A stretch of DNA of 64,000 nucleotides, taken from Petaurus breviceps papuanus (Eukaryota; Chordata; Mammalia; Diprotodontia; Petauridae). The position numbers were made by a program, and so were the translations under genes. The stretch covers positions 8,144,756 through 8,208,755 of the forward strand of contig JAMXIF010000032.1 in assembly GCA_028583685.1 (NCBI GenBank). The letters are read 5' to 3'. The notes under the pieces were generated by a model. That model made no database searches and was not told the origin of the DNA. It was given only the letters and a program-made list of their open reading frames with translations. This document shows, in pieces, positions 48,271-63,322 of this stretch. Within the stretch, counting starts at the first letter, position 1; each line of letters starts with the position of its first letter.

Positions 48271-48640
48271 TAGCAGGAAGTCAAAAGATAGTATATAAGT
48301 ACCATATAAGGGATACTTATTTAACTGTTATGAATTCATATGAAGCCAGTATAATGGGAACAGCCAAGAAAAACTTCATTGCGGTGGGAAGATGGGAATT
48401 AGATGAGACCCAAGTCAAGAAGTATGCATAGCTTGTTCCAGATATGGTAGGACCAGGAAGACTGAAAAGGAGCCAAATCACACAGTGGATCACAAATGTT
48501 AGTTTGCTGTTAAAACCTTATTTCTAGAGGTAATGAAGAGCTGCTGCTTCTCATTTAATGTTTGTGTATTTCCATTCTCTCTAGACCAGGCTTTTGAAAT
48601 TCATCTTGACTCTCCTGTAAAATGGAAAACACATTGATAT

Positions 48641-48646
48641 TTTATT
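48641..48646 (-). promoter_or_regulatory. TVP23A: Candidate TVP23A polyadenylation signal
   Basis: AATAAA on the minus strand, about 410 nt past the in-frame stop at 49057. Valid only if the last exon is the one at 49057-49200. Confidence 0.35.
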
Positions 48647-49056
48647 ACTATGGATGTATAAGAGATATAAGCATAATTGAAGCATTAAGCATAGAAAATG
48701 TTTGGTAATTAACCAATAAGCTCATTACTTAAGTATTAAGAAAGGGATTGCTAATCCACAAGGACTGTTGTATTAATTAGCATCATAAGACATCACATAA
48801 TTAGCGTCATAAGACAGCACAATCTAGAAATACAAGGTATTCTTTAACTAATTTCTTCAAAATTTAAAATCAACATATCTAGATGTGTTTGCCAGAAGAT
48901 ACTAATCTTATTAAGTGGGAAGTTTGGGGTTTCATTTTTCCTTCTTGATAGTAATTAAATCTTTTGAAACTAATTTGAGGTGTGGTCTATAGATACATAA
49001 GGTGGTGCTTTCCTTTGATACACTTCCAAGGCTTCACCCAAACTCAAGATACAGAA

Positions 49057-50955
<1,899 letters not shown>

Positions 50956-51114
50956 TTAATCCAGGGCTGCAGAATCTGTCCTTAAACTAGCATTATTCAA
51001 ATGCAGATACTTTATGCCATAACATTTTATGATAGCTGTAAATCTGTACTCTAGATTTTACAGAAAATAGCTAAATGTCAAATAAAAGCATTACTGATAC
51101 TAATACATCTGTTG

Positions 51115-52500
51115 TTGGGGTTTTTTTAAATAAATTTTTAAAAACGGATACATTTGGCTTAACATTGCCCAGATTCCCACCTTGGTCGCTTTTGTTTTTA
51201 TATTACCTAGATTTCCCCCATGCTTCTACTCCTCCCCTCTCCCAGAGAGTCATCCCTTACAACAGAAATTTTAGAAAAGGAAAAAATTCAGCAAAACTGA
51301 TCAATTCATCAAAAGAATATGAAATTATATGCAATATTCCATACCCATGGAATCCCCTTCCCACACCTTTCTGATGCAAAAAAAAAAAAATAAAGAAAAG
51401 TATCCTCTCCTATCTCTGAGGTCAAGCTTGTTTGTTATAATTCTCCAACATTCCTTTTTCAATTGCTTTGTTATGGTTCTTTCCATTTGCATCATTGCAA
51501 CCATTGTGAATATTGTTTTATTTTTTCTTTTTAAAAAATAATTTCACACTCCCAAGTCTTCAGAATGGAAGCTTCAAGGCAGGAGGAATTGTTTAAAGTC
51601 TGCCCTAAACCATCATTTTTTTTCTTAGTGAGGGTATGCTTATTTACTATTTTGTACAAATAGAAGGGTGAGTCATTAAAAAACAAATTTCAAATGGAGA
51701 TCAGCCTTCTCTCTCTCCCACTCTCTTTTGAGAAAGCAAGAAAGACAATACCTTCCTAAAAATAGGTATAGTTAAATGAAAAAAATTCCCCTGTTCTCCA
51801 TGGCCAGAAAAAATTATGTCTCATTTTGGACTCTATGTCCATCATTCATTATCAAACATGTTTCATTGTATGATTCTGGAACTGTGGTTGGTCATTATGG
51901 TAATCAGAATTCCAAATTTTTTTTAAAATGTATGTCTTTACAATGTTGTTATTGCAGAAACTGTTTCCTTGGTTCTGTTCACTCTGTATCAGTTCATATA
52001 AGTTTTCCCACACTTCTTTGAAATCATCCCCATCATCATTTCTTGCAGTGCAATAGTATTCCATCATTCCACTAATAGTATCCCCCACATTCATATATTT
52101 GTTCAGTCATTAACCAATTGATGGGTATACTTTCATTTTCTGATTCTTAACCACCACAAAAAAGCAGCTACTGTAAATATTTTAGTACACATGACTCCTT
52201 TTTCTTTGATCTCTTAGCAGTTTGGCTCTAACAGCAGTATCATTGAGTCAAAAGCTTTAATAGCTTTGGGGGCATAATTACAAATTGCTTTCCAGAACAG
52301 TTGGATTAATTCTCAGCTGTTCCAACAGTGCAACTAATGTACTTGTTTTCTCACAGTCCCTCCAGCATTTGTCAACCTTTTTGTCAACTTCGTGTATCTG
52401 ATGGGTGTGAAGAGGGAACTTTCATATGACTAACGATGGCTTGGATTTCTTCTGCTGAAAACTGCTTGTTTATATCTGCTGATCCCTTATCAATGTGGAA
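51115..52500 (-). mobile_element. Antisense L1 3' end in TVP23A intron 1
   Basis: 'cctctcccagagagtcatcc', 'tcagcaaaactgatcaattc', 'cttggttctgttcactctg', 'aaccaattgatgggtatact' and 'caaattgctttccagaacag' follow L1 antisense order. 51541-51830 does not fit and may be a separate insertion. Confidence 0.75.
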
Positions 52501-52617
52501 ATGGCTGTTACTCATGTAAATTTAAATCTGCTGCCTATACATCTTATAAATGAGACCTTAGAGAAACTTACTACAAAGATTACCCCCCCATCCCTCTCTT
52601 CTAATTTTACTTCATTG

Positions 52618-52757
52618 AGGTTTTTACTGCTAAGAGAAGCAGAGTTAAATGACTTGCCCAAGGTCACACAGCTAGTGTCTGAGGCCAGATTTGAACTCAA
52701 GAAGATGAGTCTTCCTGACCCCAAACCCAGCTCTCTACTTCACCATCTAGCTGCTTA
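52618..52757 (-). mobile_element. tRNA-derived SINE
   Basis: 'agttaaatgacttgcccaag', 'cacacagctagtgtctgagg', 'cagatttgaactcaagaaga' to 'caccatctagctgctt'. A minus-strand copy, moderately diverged. Confidence 0.85.
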
Positions 52758-53429
52758 TTATCAAATTCCATGTTATTCTCATTGATTTGGATGTAGTAAG
52801 TGGCATAAGAGACATCAGAAACTATGTATAATTGGAAAAGGTGGTGGGATGGCCATGTATAACGAAGAAGGAATAGCAGATGAACAGCCTGAGTGCTCTG
52901 TTGGGATCCACAATTATTAAGTGAGCTAAAGGAAAGTCCTCGGCATTTCAGGTCCTCTGGGGAATTTATGGAAAGATTGACAAGAACTTCACAGAATGGG
53001 AAGGTGATGGTTTCAATCTGCACTATTAGAGAGGATCTAAACATTAGTCCAAAGGCCATATCTCTCAGTAGCATTTAAATAAATACTGAGTCAATGAATT
53101 AGACAATACTTTTTTTCTTAGAATTACAGAATACTGAAGGTACTCCAAAGAAGGATATGAAATATTCGATACAACTGTTATTAAGTCAGGAGAGATGATA
53201 AAGGAAAATATTAGTAGCTGCTCAGATTACAAAACTGGCAAGAAGAAAGAATTAATGGGTTTATATGATAGAGTTCCCATCTGACCCAATGGGAGGGTAA
53301 ATGAATATTATTCAATACTTATGCTTTAGATTATATTTAACTCATATTATTCTAAAGAATGAGGCAAAATTTTTTATGAAACCGTCAGGATATTTACTTA
53401 ATTTTAGCCACTGAGTTTGTTTTTTTGAG

Positions 53430-53957
53430 TTCTCAAGTTGTGTTATATGAATGTAATGAAATACTATTGTGATATAAGAAATGATGAGCAGATGGATTTC
53501 AGAAAAAACAGTAAAAACTTACATGCTGAGTGAAGTGAGCAGAACCAGAAGAACATTATACACAGTAACAGCAACATTGTATGATGATCAACTATGACAG
53601 CCTGAGCTCTTCTCAGCAGTACAATGATCCAAGAAAATTCCAAAAGACTCATGATGAAAAAATGCTATCCACATTCAGAGAAAGAACTGGTGGAGCCTGG
53701 ATGCGGATCAAAGCATACAATTTTCACTTTCTTTTGGGTTTTTTGTGGTTTTTACCTTTTGTTCTGTTTCCTTCATAACAGGACTAATGTGGAAATATGT
53801 TTAACATGATTGCATATAACCTATATAACTGTTTACCATCTTGGAGAGAGGAGGAGACAAATTTGGAAGTTAAAATCTCATCAAAAATGAATATTGAAAA
53901 CTATCATTACGTGTAATTGGAAAAAATAAAATACTATTTACATGAAAAATAAAAATC
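53430..53957 (+). mobile_element. L1 3' end, 5'-truncated
   Basis: From 'gttatatgaatgtaatgaaa' through 'gaagtgagcagaaccagaag' to the A-rich tail at 53935-53957. The flanks repeat gagttctca / gagttctta (about 53427 and 53958). Same family as 13501-14091. Confidence 0.88.
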
Positions 53958-54139
53958 GAGTTCTTACAATGTTTTGTAGTTGTATTATCTTTGTAAACTT
54001 TGAAAAGCCAACCTTTGAAACATACCAAATGCTTTAATACTAGATAATGAGACCTTGGTTAACCCTCATTTGATCTAAACACTCATTCCCTCAAGTGTTT
54101 AAGTCAAATGAGGGTTAACTTGAAGGCCTTTTGTTTTCT

Positions 54140-54149
54140 TTGTTTCTTT

Positions 54150-54225
<76 letters not shown>

Positions 54226-54238
54226 TNNNNNNNNNNTT

Positions 54239-54282
<44 letters not shown>

Positions 54283-54464
54283 TTCTTTCTTTCTTTCTTC
54301 CTTCCTTTCTCTTTCTTTTCTTTTTTTTGGTTTTTGGAGGGCAATTGGGGTTAAGTGGCCTGCCCAAGGTCACATAGCTAGTTTTTTTGTGTGTTAAGTG
54401 TCTGAGGCCACATTTGAACTCAGGTCCTCCTGATTCCAGGGTTATTCTCTATTCACTGCACCAT
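54140..54464 (-). mobile_element. tRNA-derived SINE whose tail has become a microsatellite
   Basis: The SINE body is 54318-54464 and the (CTTT)n array occupies the place of its A tail. The duplication gccttttgttttct / gccttttattttct (54126-54139 and 54465-54478) encloses both, so the array belongs to the SINE. Confidence 0.85.
54148..54315 (+). repeat. (CTTT)n microsatellite with a 10-N gap
   Basis: A tetranucleotide array interrupted by N at 54227-54236. The true length is unknown. Confidence 0.97.
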
Positions 54465-54539
54465 GCCTTTTATTTTCTAACCTTGTTAATCCTTTCTACT
54501 GTATTGTTTCCTGCTTTAATTTGTACGGTGTGCTAGGGA

Positions 54540-54690
54540 TCATAAGATCATAGAACCAGAGTTAGAAGGGTCCTCAGAGGACATCAAGTACAACCCCTTC
54601 ATTTCACATATGAGGAAACAGGTTCAGAGGAGTTAAATTAACTTGCCCAGCTAGTAACTAATGTCTGAGGTGAGAGTCTAACTGGAAGAA
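54540..54690 (+). repeat. MIR-type SINE relic
   Basis: 'aagatcatagaaccagagtt', 'tttcacatatgaggaaacag', 'aattaacttgcccagctagt'. Diverged. Confidence 0.75.
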
Positions 54691-54783
54691 ACCAATATTA
54701 TGTTGTTATATTAATAACTACTTATTAATTTTTTATCTACCCTTTTCCTTTTATTTCTATTAAAATCTAGCAGACAAAATTGG

Positions 54784-54940
54784 GGTGGCTAGGTAGTGCA
54801 GTGAATAGAGCACTGGCCCTGGAGTCAGGAGGACCCGAGTTCAAATATAGCCTTAGACACTTAACACAAAACTAGCCATGTGACTTTCGGCAAGTCACTT
54901 AACCCCAATTGCCCTACCTTCCCCCGTCAAAAGGCAAAAA
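54784..54940 (+). mobile_element. tRNA-derived SINE
   Basis: Full unit from 'ggggtggctaggtagtgcag' to 'caattgccctaccttccccc' and an A-rich tail. Confidence 0.92.
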
Positions 54941-54954
54941 AATAAAAATCTAGC

Positions 54955-55520
54955 TCCTGAAAAGGTCAGTCAGCCAGGTCTGAGGGTATGGCTGAATGAG
55001 ACTGTGCCTAGCCCTCAAGGCACATGCTCATTCACTTGGTTGGGTGGGAACCTACTCAACTGGGAAACCCAGTTTCTGCTCAGAGTATAGACAGAATCCA
55101 GTCTGGGTGAAACTTTGCCTGGGGGAAGAACCCCCTTTCTTAATCCCCCACCATTAGAGTTTAGGGCAAGTCAGCTCATGAGAAAGAAAAATAGGCAGAA
55201 AGGTCAGGATGTAAATGCCTTGAGGTTTCTGAGTCTCATGATCAAGCCACATTCTCAGAAGGAGGAATTGAAGACTTTTAACTCACCTTCTCATTACATT
55301 CGACCAATTAGGGTTGAGTTTTTCTTGCCAGAGTATTTCCCTTTCAGAAGGGATCCCCTTTAGGGTATCTGGTTACCAAGAGAAACTCCTAACCATCAAT
55401 TTATCAATTGCTAGATAGCCTAATTAATAAATTGATTATTAATTACCCAGAAACTCTGTCTCTTGGGGTTTATTCGTGATGTGACCGAGGTCTTTCCAAC
55501 TCTATGTCCAGCACTTTCTA
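54955..55520 (+). mobile_element. Possible ERV LTR fragment
   Basis: A unique stretch with a poly(A)-type signal (AATAAA near 55425) followed by 'gtctcttggggtttattcg', a layout seen at LTR 3' parts. No clear end repeats are seen. Weak call. Confidence 0.3.
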
Positions 55521-56061
55521 CTACATAAAGCTGCCTCATACTAACTGAATGTTTCTGGAATAACTGAGGATCTTACAGTAGTTCAGTCATTTCTGAATAT
55601 CAGCTCTCTCTACAAATTTAGGAGAGTGTCTCAAAATACACTGACCCTGAGATACACCCCGGAAATTTTTTTGATCCTTGATGTCCACTTGTTTTCTTGT
55701 CTTTCTGTTTCCTTAAGTTTGGTATTGGGGTTGGGGGGGAGGTGGAAATAACAATAATTTTAGGGTCTTGGTCAACTGGATTCTGGTTAATCAAGGTTTT
55801 ATTTAAGACATAAATGTAAAGTACTATGTGACCCGTATTAGACCATTTAGCTTTTAGACCATTAGCCTTTTAGCTCTTTCAAACAACTCTCTAAGATGCT
55901 GAACAGGGGTTCTTCACCTTATTGATGTCATGGATCCCTTTGCCAATCTGGTTAAGCCCTATGCTTACCTTCTCAGAAAGGTGCTTTTAGGATTACAACA
56001 GAAATGCAATTAAATATATATGGCATATTGTATAAATATATGCACATATATGAAATATTCA

Positions 56062-56065
<4 letters not shown>

Positions 56066-56109
<44 letters not shown>

Positions 56110-56118
56110 TGCATACAC
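56066..56118 (+). repeat. (TA)n/(CA)n microsatellite
   Basis: A TA run followed by CA-rich sequence. 55521-57260 otherwise shows nothing I can name. Confidence 0.95.
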
Positions 56119-57271
56119 ACACCAAGTTCACATAGCCCAAGTTAAGAACTTCTGCTTTAAGACTCCCAGTTACAGGCCAGTGGCTAATCTGCCACTGTAT
56201 ATATGATTCCCTTACCCTACACCAGTGAAATCACAGGTCCAGACCAAAAATAAAAGTGATTCCCAGAGAAACAGAATAGTTATTTAAGCATGCTATTCTT
56301 TTAGAACAGGTCACATTAAAAATTCTTTAGGGTCAGTTTCTATCCCCCCAATCTCTAGAACCATCTTTTTCATGCCTACAGATGTTGTATTAGTAAAGTT
56401 TATACATCCAACAAGTTTAAGCATTTCCCCTGCTTAATTTCCTGTGCTTTAACACACACAAAAAAAGGATGTTGTACCAAGGCAGAAGCAAAATTTTAAA
56501 AGTAAAAATACATGTTCCTTCACAAAAGGGAGTAGATTCACTTCTCAGCACTGCAAAAATACATGGGTTATAACTCATAAAAAAAATAAACAGGACAAGG
56601 CTTTCTTTCTCTCCTTCCACATATTACCTGCCCTACTCCTCAAAGTAAAACCTATAGTGGGTTGTTTTCTCATTTATGGAATCCAATCTAAACTCAGCCT
56701 GGGTACCTTCTGCTACATCTTCCCATTAATTCCTCTTCACCATTCCATCTTTCTTTTTCACTTTTTTCCCACAGGACCTTTCCTTTTCTTCTAATAAGAA
56801 TTCATCACTTTCTTATAACATACAAATAAAATAATTTTTTATAGATTTAAACTAATGAGCCAACAGTTCTTCTCTATGTGACCAGGTAGAACGTCAATGT
56901 CTAAATGTGGGGACACATGTTGAAAGGGGGAAATGAAATTACTTAAAGTGTTGTCAAGGTTGACAACACTAGGTTTGCTTCTCCACTTTTAAAACAAATG
57001 TTATTTCCTACTTGGGCTGAGTTACTTGTTTAAGAATAGTGTTAGTGGCCTAAATACTACAGAAAAAAAAAAGTGTTGTTACACTTAGCTGTAAAAACCA
57101 CATACTGTTAAGTACATTCATAATGAAAGAAAATACCAATTTAGTTGCCCCTTCAGAAATTACCTGCTCCTTTTAATTCAGTGAAGCACGTTTCTATTTT
57201 AAAGACATATTAAAAGGGTCAATACTTATCAAGACCAAAAGAAATCAGTATCCTTAAATTAGAAATAACAG

Positions 57272-57423
57272 AGGGGTGGTTAGGTGGTGCAAGGAATAGA
57301 GCACTGGCCCTGGAGTCGGGAGGACCTGAGTTCAAATCCAGCCTCAAACACTTAACACAAAAACTAGCTGTGTGACCTTGGACAAGTCACTTAACCCCAA
57401 TTGCCCTACAAAATCAAACAAAA
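57272..57423 (+). mobile_element. tRNA-derived SINE
   Basis: Full unit 'aggggtggttaggtggtgca' to 'caattgccctacaaaatc' with the duplication agaaataacag / agaaacaacag (57261-57271 and 57424-57434). Confidence 0.94.
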
Positions 57424-57434
57424 AGAAACAACAG

Positions 57435-60400
57435 AAACCAGATTATGACAATTGACAAACCTAAGCTGTATCTACATTGTTATGGGTCAAACGTTTAAAA
57501 TTATTTTTAGCCAAAGGATTTAGTCAAAAGGTATAATTGACTAATTTTTTTTTACTCAACTTTTTTTACTCAAATTCCTGTTTGAATTTCTTAAATCCAC
57601 TCACCATTATTACATTGTGTTGTTGTGGTCTAGATTCCATTTTCTTCTTACATTTTGCTAAAGATAGTGTTATATCTCCCCACTTCCCCTCCTCCTCCAT
57701 CCAAATTAGGGAAAGTGTTCTATTTCTGACCTACTTGGCACTCCTAAGTAGGTACCATAAATGACTACTTCTATGTTCCCACTAATGGTCATACTAATAA
57801 AGATTTAGGCATGGAATGAATAGGAGCTCGTGCTCCCTTCTCAAGCACCACATATTACTTTTCTCAATTGCTTCTGTTCTTTAAAGTGACATAATGCTTT
57901 AGATGCCTGTGGTAACTCTGCTGGAAGGTGAATGAACAAAATCTGTACAAGTCAATAAAGAGAAACAAAATAAACAGACTCGGTTTGGGCTAGCTTTTCT
58001 TCATGTTATTCTAGCCCCTGCAATCATTCTAGTATCTTCTATGAGTGGGGGCAGGGAAGTGTTGGGATCCAATGTGGTGAAGATTTCAACCATGTAGCTG
58101 TTCAGCAGTGTAAAGTCAAACTTTATTTAACTGCCGATTATTAACGTATTAATATAGTGGCTTCAAAATGTAACACGTCATAGGGGCATGGTGGTATACA
58201 AATACATAGACTTATTAGAGTAATTAAGGAAACAGGAGGATACCTTAAATACTATATTTAAGCCAAGGACTGCTTCAAATAAGTGCTAACGGGCACAAGC
58301 AAACAGAATCAATAGAGAAATTAAAAACGCAATTAGACCACAAGAATAAGACATATCCTAGGGAATTGCGATCTATAATCTTAAATCAGGGAAGGGGGCT
58401 TTAAGAAGGAGCTTCCTTTAAGAAGGAACCTACAAAGGAGCTTATAACTAAGACAACTCATTTTTATAGATTCAACAAACCTTTATTAAATATCTATCAT
58501 GTGTGGGCCTCTGGTGCTTGTGACCCACAAGCTGGAGGCCTGGACATTTCAGTCCCACCCAGCTCTCAAAAAAAAAAGAGACAGAGGTTAAGGCAGAGGT
58601 TAAACAAAAACAGCTAAACACAGGACAGGAAAGCAAGAAACCTTAAAAGGTAACAGCCTTAAACATTCACACAGCACAGAATGCTAAGCCATGACACCCC
58701 TTGTTGGTGGCTCTCTCTCTGCTGTAAATGGGTACACAAACCAATCCACAGACTCTGCTTCTGGACCCACTCAAGAATTTCCTGCTGCAGTAAAATTCTG
58801 CTGGCACCTCCAAACCTGCCCTTTCCATATCATCCTGTTGCAATAAGCGATGGAGTCTGGAGAAGAAGACTAAAAGGTATAAAAGAGGGGAAATCAGGTT
58901 TCACGCTGACTAGGGTGGCCTCTAGATTAGCAAACCTTGGAGCTGGATACAAAGACTCAAACTCCACTAACTTGCCAAAAGGTAGCAGCTACTGATTTAG
59001 CACAATCAGGGAGGTAAAGAGTAAAGAGAACTGAGGCAGGATTCCACCGTGCATGGATGCACTGGAAAGAAACAGGTACTGAATTTTGGAGCAGAAGAAA
59101 GTGGTACTGATTTCTAAATGTATCTAGTCCTGAACTGCTAGAAGATACTAGGCGGAGAGGCCAAAACTGAAGAGCAAATGCCTCAGCATGGGAGGAGTCT
59201 GAGCTAGCCTTGCAGTCTAGCCCCAGAGGTAAATGTACCATCAGATGGGTAAGAGTCAGACAGTGAGTGACAGGAAGAAGACTAAAAGGAAATAAGATTT
59301 CAAGAGGAAGAAAATGCAATTAAAAACCAAAGAGACGAATTAGTAGACAAGATGCTAAAATGAGAAGATATGCCTACCAAAACATCCAAAAGATTAAACA
59401 AACTAAACCACCACCCGATGAAGCAAAAACCCTATGTATTCCCCAAAGAGCATGAAACCTCAGCACAATGTTCCAGAACGGTTCAAGAAGGAAACTAGAA
59501 TCTTGAGTGAAGTTAGGAAAGAACAAACGAGGAAATTAAAACATCTCGTCTGAAGTGGTGGGCAGATAGATGGTGGCTCATGTGGGACCAGCACCAGGGA
59601 TGGTGGGATGGAGCCGTCCTGGATGTTTTCCTGGGCTTTGAGCAGCGTACGGTGGCTTTGGGGCCTCTCTGAGCTGGGAGCTGCCCAGCAGACCCGGAGC
59701 ATGGAAGAGAACGCACCACAGGTTCACTATCTAATTAAAATCATTTGGACCCAGAAGAGCCCAATACTTCAGAAGAACTGGAAGTGATATGAGGAAGTTA
59801 AGGAGATACACAAAGAACATCTGGTTAGTATCAGGTTCACACCCATAGTACCTCATTGCTCTCTTTGCTTACAAATAAAACTGCAGAGGAATTCACCTTT
59901 CAGACACAAGTTGGAAACCGACATTTCTGAAGGACTCCGTTGCACAGAAGAAGATAAAAACAAACAAGTCCGTGACAAGGAGACAGCAGCAACGTTGATA
60001 GAGAACCCCCTTTCGGGAAGCTGTCAAACAGTGCATCATTGAGTCTGATGAGCAGCTTTTCGAAGAGTCACCAAATTGGAATCATTTGATACATCTGTTT
60101 AACTCTTTGTTAAACAGAATGACCTTCTGTTTATCATTTGGACAATTTGTACCTCCAAGTACTTTTCTGAAAGACCATTTCCCAAACAAGACTTAATTAT
60201 AAGGTAGTACCTACTATGTTAATGTACACGACATTCTCAGGTTTTATCACATTTGGTGATCAGACAGAAGAATATTTTCTAGTTACTATAGATAAGACAC
60301 AAGACTTTTCCAGATGCCCATTCTGACACCATTCTATTCTTTGGCAGACTGAACATCCCTACTGTACACAGACAAATCAGGCTTCAATCATTACTCTGTA

Positions 60401-60483
60401 AAAATAGAAATAAAATACAGATGCTTCTTATAATAAAATTGCCCTACCATTTCAATGTTGATTGAAAAAAAATAAAAGAAAAG
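57435..60483. other. TVP23A intron 1, unassigned stretch
   Basis: No gene or named repeat is recognised. 58060-58900 has TATAAAAG at 58877-58884 and a few open frames of up to 120 codons without family resemblance. It may be unknown repeat or unique intron. Confidence 0.4.
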
Positions 60484-60638
60484 GGGTGGCTAGGTAGCAC
60501 AGTGAGTAGAGCACTGGCCCTGAAGTCAGAAGGATCTGAGTTCAAATCCGGCCTCAAACACTTAACACTTACTATCCATGTGACCTTGGGCAAGTCACTT
60601 AACCCCAAATGCCCTCCAAAAAAAGCAAAAAAAAAATA
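60484..60638 (+). mobile_element. tRNA-derived SINE
   Basis: 'ggggtggctaggtagcacag', 'agttcaaatccggcctcaa', 'gtgaccttgggcaagtcact' and an A-rich tail. Confidence 0.94.
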
Positions 60639-60804
60639 TCAAATGGCAGAATTTATGGTTTGCCCAGCAGAAATAATTAGCAGAATAAAAAAATTTGAAT
60701 CTATAGTGGTGAGTCTCTCCAAGAAGTGAAAAAGAAAACAAAAGATTAGTAAAAACAAATAGACTGAAGTGAAGGACAACCTACAAAAAGAGAGATGGGG
60801 AGAG

Positions 60805-60821
60805 GGTGGGGGAGAGAGAGG

Positions 60822-60860
<39 letters not shown>

Positions 60861-60868
60861 CAGAGAGA
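60805..60868 (+). repeat. (GA)n microsatellite
   Basis: An almost pure GA run. Confidence 0.96.
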
Positions 60869-61289
60869 GAATTAGGTTATATCAAAAGAATCAAAAGACA
60901 AATATATTAAAAGAACACATGATCTCCAAAGAAGAAAAAGTCATTGATCTCAAAGACAAGACATAGGGAGACAACTTCAGGATCATAGAGCCTCCCAGAA
61001 GAACAAGACAAGTTGAAAAACTTGATCATCATAATGCAAGAAATCATACAAAATAAAACCTACCCAGAACTTCTGAATACAAAAAACAGAGGAGCAATCA
61101 AAATAATCCATAGACCCCTTTCAGAAAAAAAAAAACTATTATGCTTTAAAGTCTAAGATGCATAGAGGTAAAATTTAATAATTCCAATGATAAATTAGCA
61201 ATTAACCAGGAGAATGACTTTCAAATATACAAGAAAGGAGATCTGAATTAAAACAAGACTTTTCTGCATCCATTAGAAAATACAGAAGG

Positions 61290-61469
61290 TGGGGCGACTA
61301 GGTGGCGCAATAAATAGAGCACTGACCCTGGAGTCAGGAGGACCTGAGTTTAAGTCCGGCCTCAGACACTTAACACAAAAACTAGCTGTGTGACCTTGGG
61401 CAAGTCACTTAACCCCAATTGCCCTACCTTCCCCCTCCAAAAAAAAGAAAACAAAACAAACAAAAAAAA
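61290..61469 (+). mobile_element. tRNA-derived SINE
   Basis: Full unit from 'tggggcgactaggtggcgca' to an A-rich tail, with the 15 bp duplication agaaaatacagaagg / agaaaacacagaagg (61275-61289 and 61470-61484). Confidence 0.95.
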
Positions 61470-61539
61470 AGAAAACACAGAAGGGAAAGGAATAACATTT
61501 CAAAAAGCCAAGGCACTTAAGATATAACCTAAAATGATG

Positions 61540-61660
61540 TTCCCTACAAAGTGTCTATTAAATGGAAAGCACTGTGCTACAGAGGAAATGCAGAGATGAG
61601 TTAGACAAGTCTCTATCTTTCAGGAGATTACAATCCAGTAGAAAACCCTGTTTTAGTTGT
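61540..61660 (+). repeat. Family A repeat fragment
   Basis: 'gcactgtgctacagaggaaa' and 'caggagattacaatccagta' match the opening part of family A. Confidence 0.45.
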
Positions 61661-62464
61661 CATTTTAGACCATAAACTCCTCTCTCACATTATGCTTTAT
61701 ATTCAAAATTAGCATTTCATAAATGTTAAATTGAAACGAACTTTTCAAATCGCCAACAAAATAATTATTGAGCTTAATACACATTCTCTTTTAAAATGAA
61801 AACATTCTTAGGGGGAAAGAGCAGATCTACTATCTTTAATTCTGGGCTATTTCCTTCTTTCTAGCCATTTGGGATTTGACCTTATAGTAGAAAGACTATT
61901 GGCTTAGGTATCAGGGCCCTGACTCCAGTTCCTGATCTGACAGGAATTATGTTCAGACTTTCTACCCCAGATACACTTCATCTCTGTTTTCAGGTTCATA
62001 TCATGGGTCCTAATCACTGGTGTTGTGACTTGATAGATGATGGATTCCTCTAACTATAGCTGGCTCTAATTTCTGGGTATTTGCTCAGACCAACTGGGTT
62101 CCACTGGCATCCACATATTCTTCAAATGTCTAGCACCCAAACTATAGTTTGTCCTTCCCTTCCCAGACACTGCCCCACCTACTACTCACAAGTTTCCTAT
62201 GAGGTAGCAGTCATTCATATTTGAGTGAAAAATAGTTTAATCTGATTGCATTCTTCCTAAAACAGAAAGAATAGGAGGTTTTGTGGAGAAATATTCTTGG
62301 TACATCAAAGGCATGGAGGTAGGAGAGGGGGTCTGGGCATAAGTTTATCATGGAGAGTGTTGGGCACACCACAAGTGGCTAGAAGGCAGGGCCAAGTGAA
62401 CAACAGAAAGAGAGAAGAAAAATAAAAATCAGAAAGGCAGCCTGCCAAAGCGGAAATAAATAAT

Positions 62465-62735
62465 ATGGGATCTGGAGTTGGAGGGCCTAGGTTCAAATGC
62501 CAATTCTGCTATTTATTGCCTGGGTGACCTTAAGCATTGCAAATCCCTGGACTTCAGTTTCCAGAAAATGAATTTTGTGGAATTTCCATATTTCCATATT
62601 ATGGAAATTTTCAATATGTCTATAAAGTGAATTATGGACATTTCCAATTTCTACAAAATGAATAGGTTGGAATTGATGCCTTCTAATGTCTCTTACGGTT
62701 CCAATTCTTTGGTCCTATATCTTCAGGAGTTCTCA
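62465..62735 (+). repeat. MIR/THER-type SINE relic
   Basis: 'gatctggagttggagggcct', 'aggttcaaatgccaattctg', 'tgggtgaccttaagcattg' and 'ttccaattctttggtcct' follow the MIR/THER order, with AT-rich extra sequence at 62570-62650. 62736-63322 shows nothing else. Confidence 0.7.
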
Positions 62736-63322
62736 GAGGTTATCTATTCCCATTCTCTGTCCAATAAATATTTATCTAACTCCTTGCCTCTAAAAAATTC
62801 GTAAATTATTATTATATAGCTATTGCTTAAACACTTGTAGTGATAGGGGAAGGTGATCATAAAAGAAAGCATTTCACCCCATAAAGTGTTAAGAAGTTTA
62901 TCCGCTGAGCCAAAAGCAGCTTGGATTCCTTATAACTACATCCATTTGTTCTAGTTCTGCCCTCTGGAGCCAAGTAGAATACCTTTAATCCTTCTAAGAA
63001 AGAAAGAGTGATAAAATACTAAAGGAAAAAAAGTTTACCCTTTCAAAAAAAAAAAAGTCTTGCTCTCTCACTTCTAAAAGCTAGATGGAAATTTTGGAAT
63101 TCCTTTTGGAAAATAAGACCAAAGAGAGAAGAGAGTCCCAGACAGGTGGTAAGTGACCTATGTGACTAGTAGAAAGCCTGCAAGAACAAGATGGATGATT
63201 CTAGCTGACTGCCATAATCTTGGTTGGGTCCTCTAACCTCCTGTGATTTGAAGGAGAATCGACTCCTTGGATTGAAAATCCTTTCCCTTTGTTTGAAGGT
63301 ATTCCTTAAGAAACCCTACCTA

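Noticed and set aside
54099-54397. Lys/Arg/Glu and Ser/Phe-rich frames
   Set aside because: Translations of the CTTT microsatellite and gap.
58957-59702. Open frames of 80-120 codons in TVP23A intron 1
   Set aside because: Ser/Leu-rich shadow-type frames with no conserved motif and no visible splice signals in phase.
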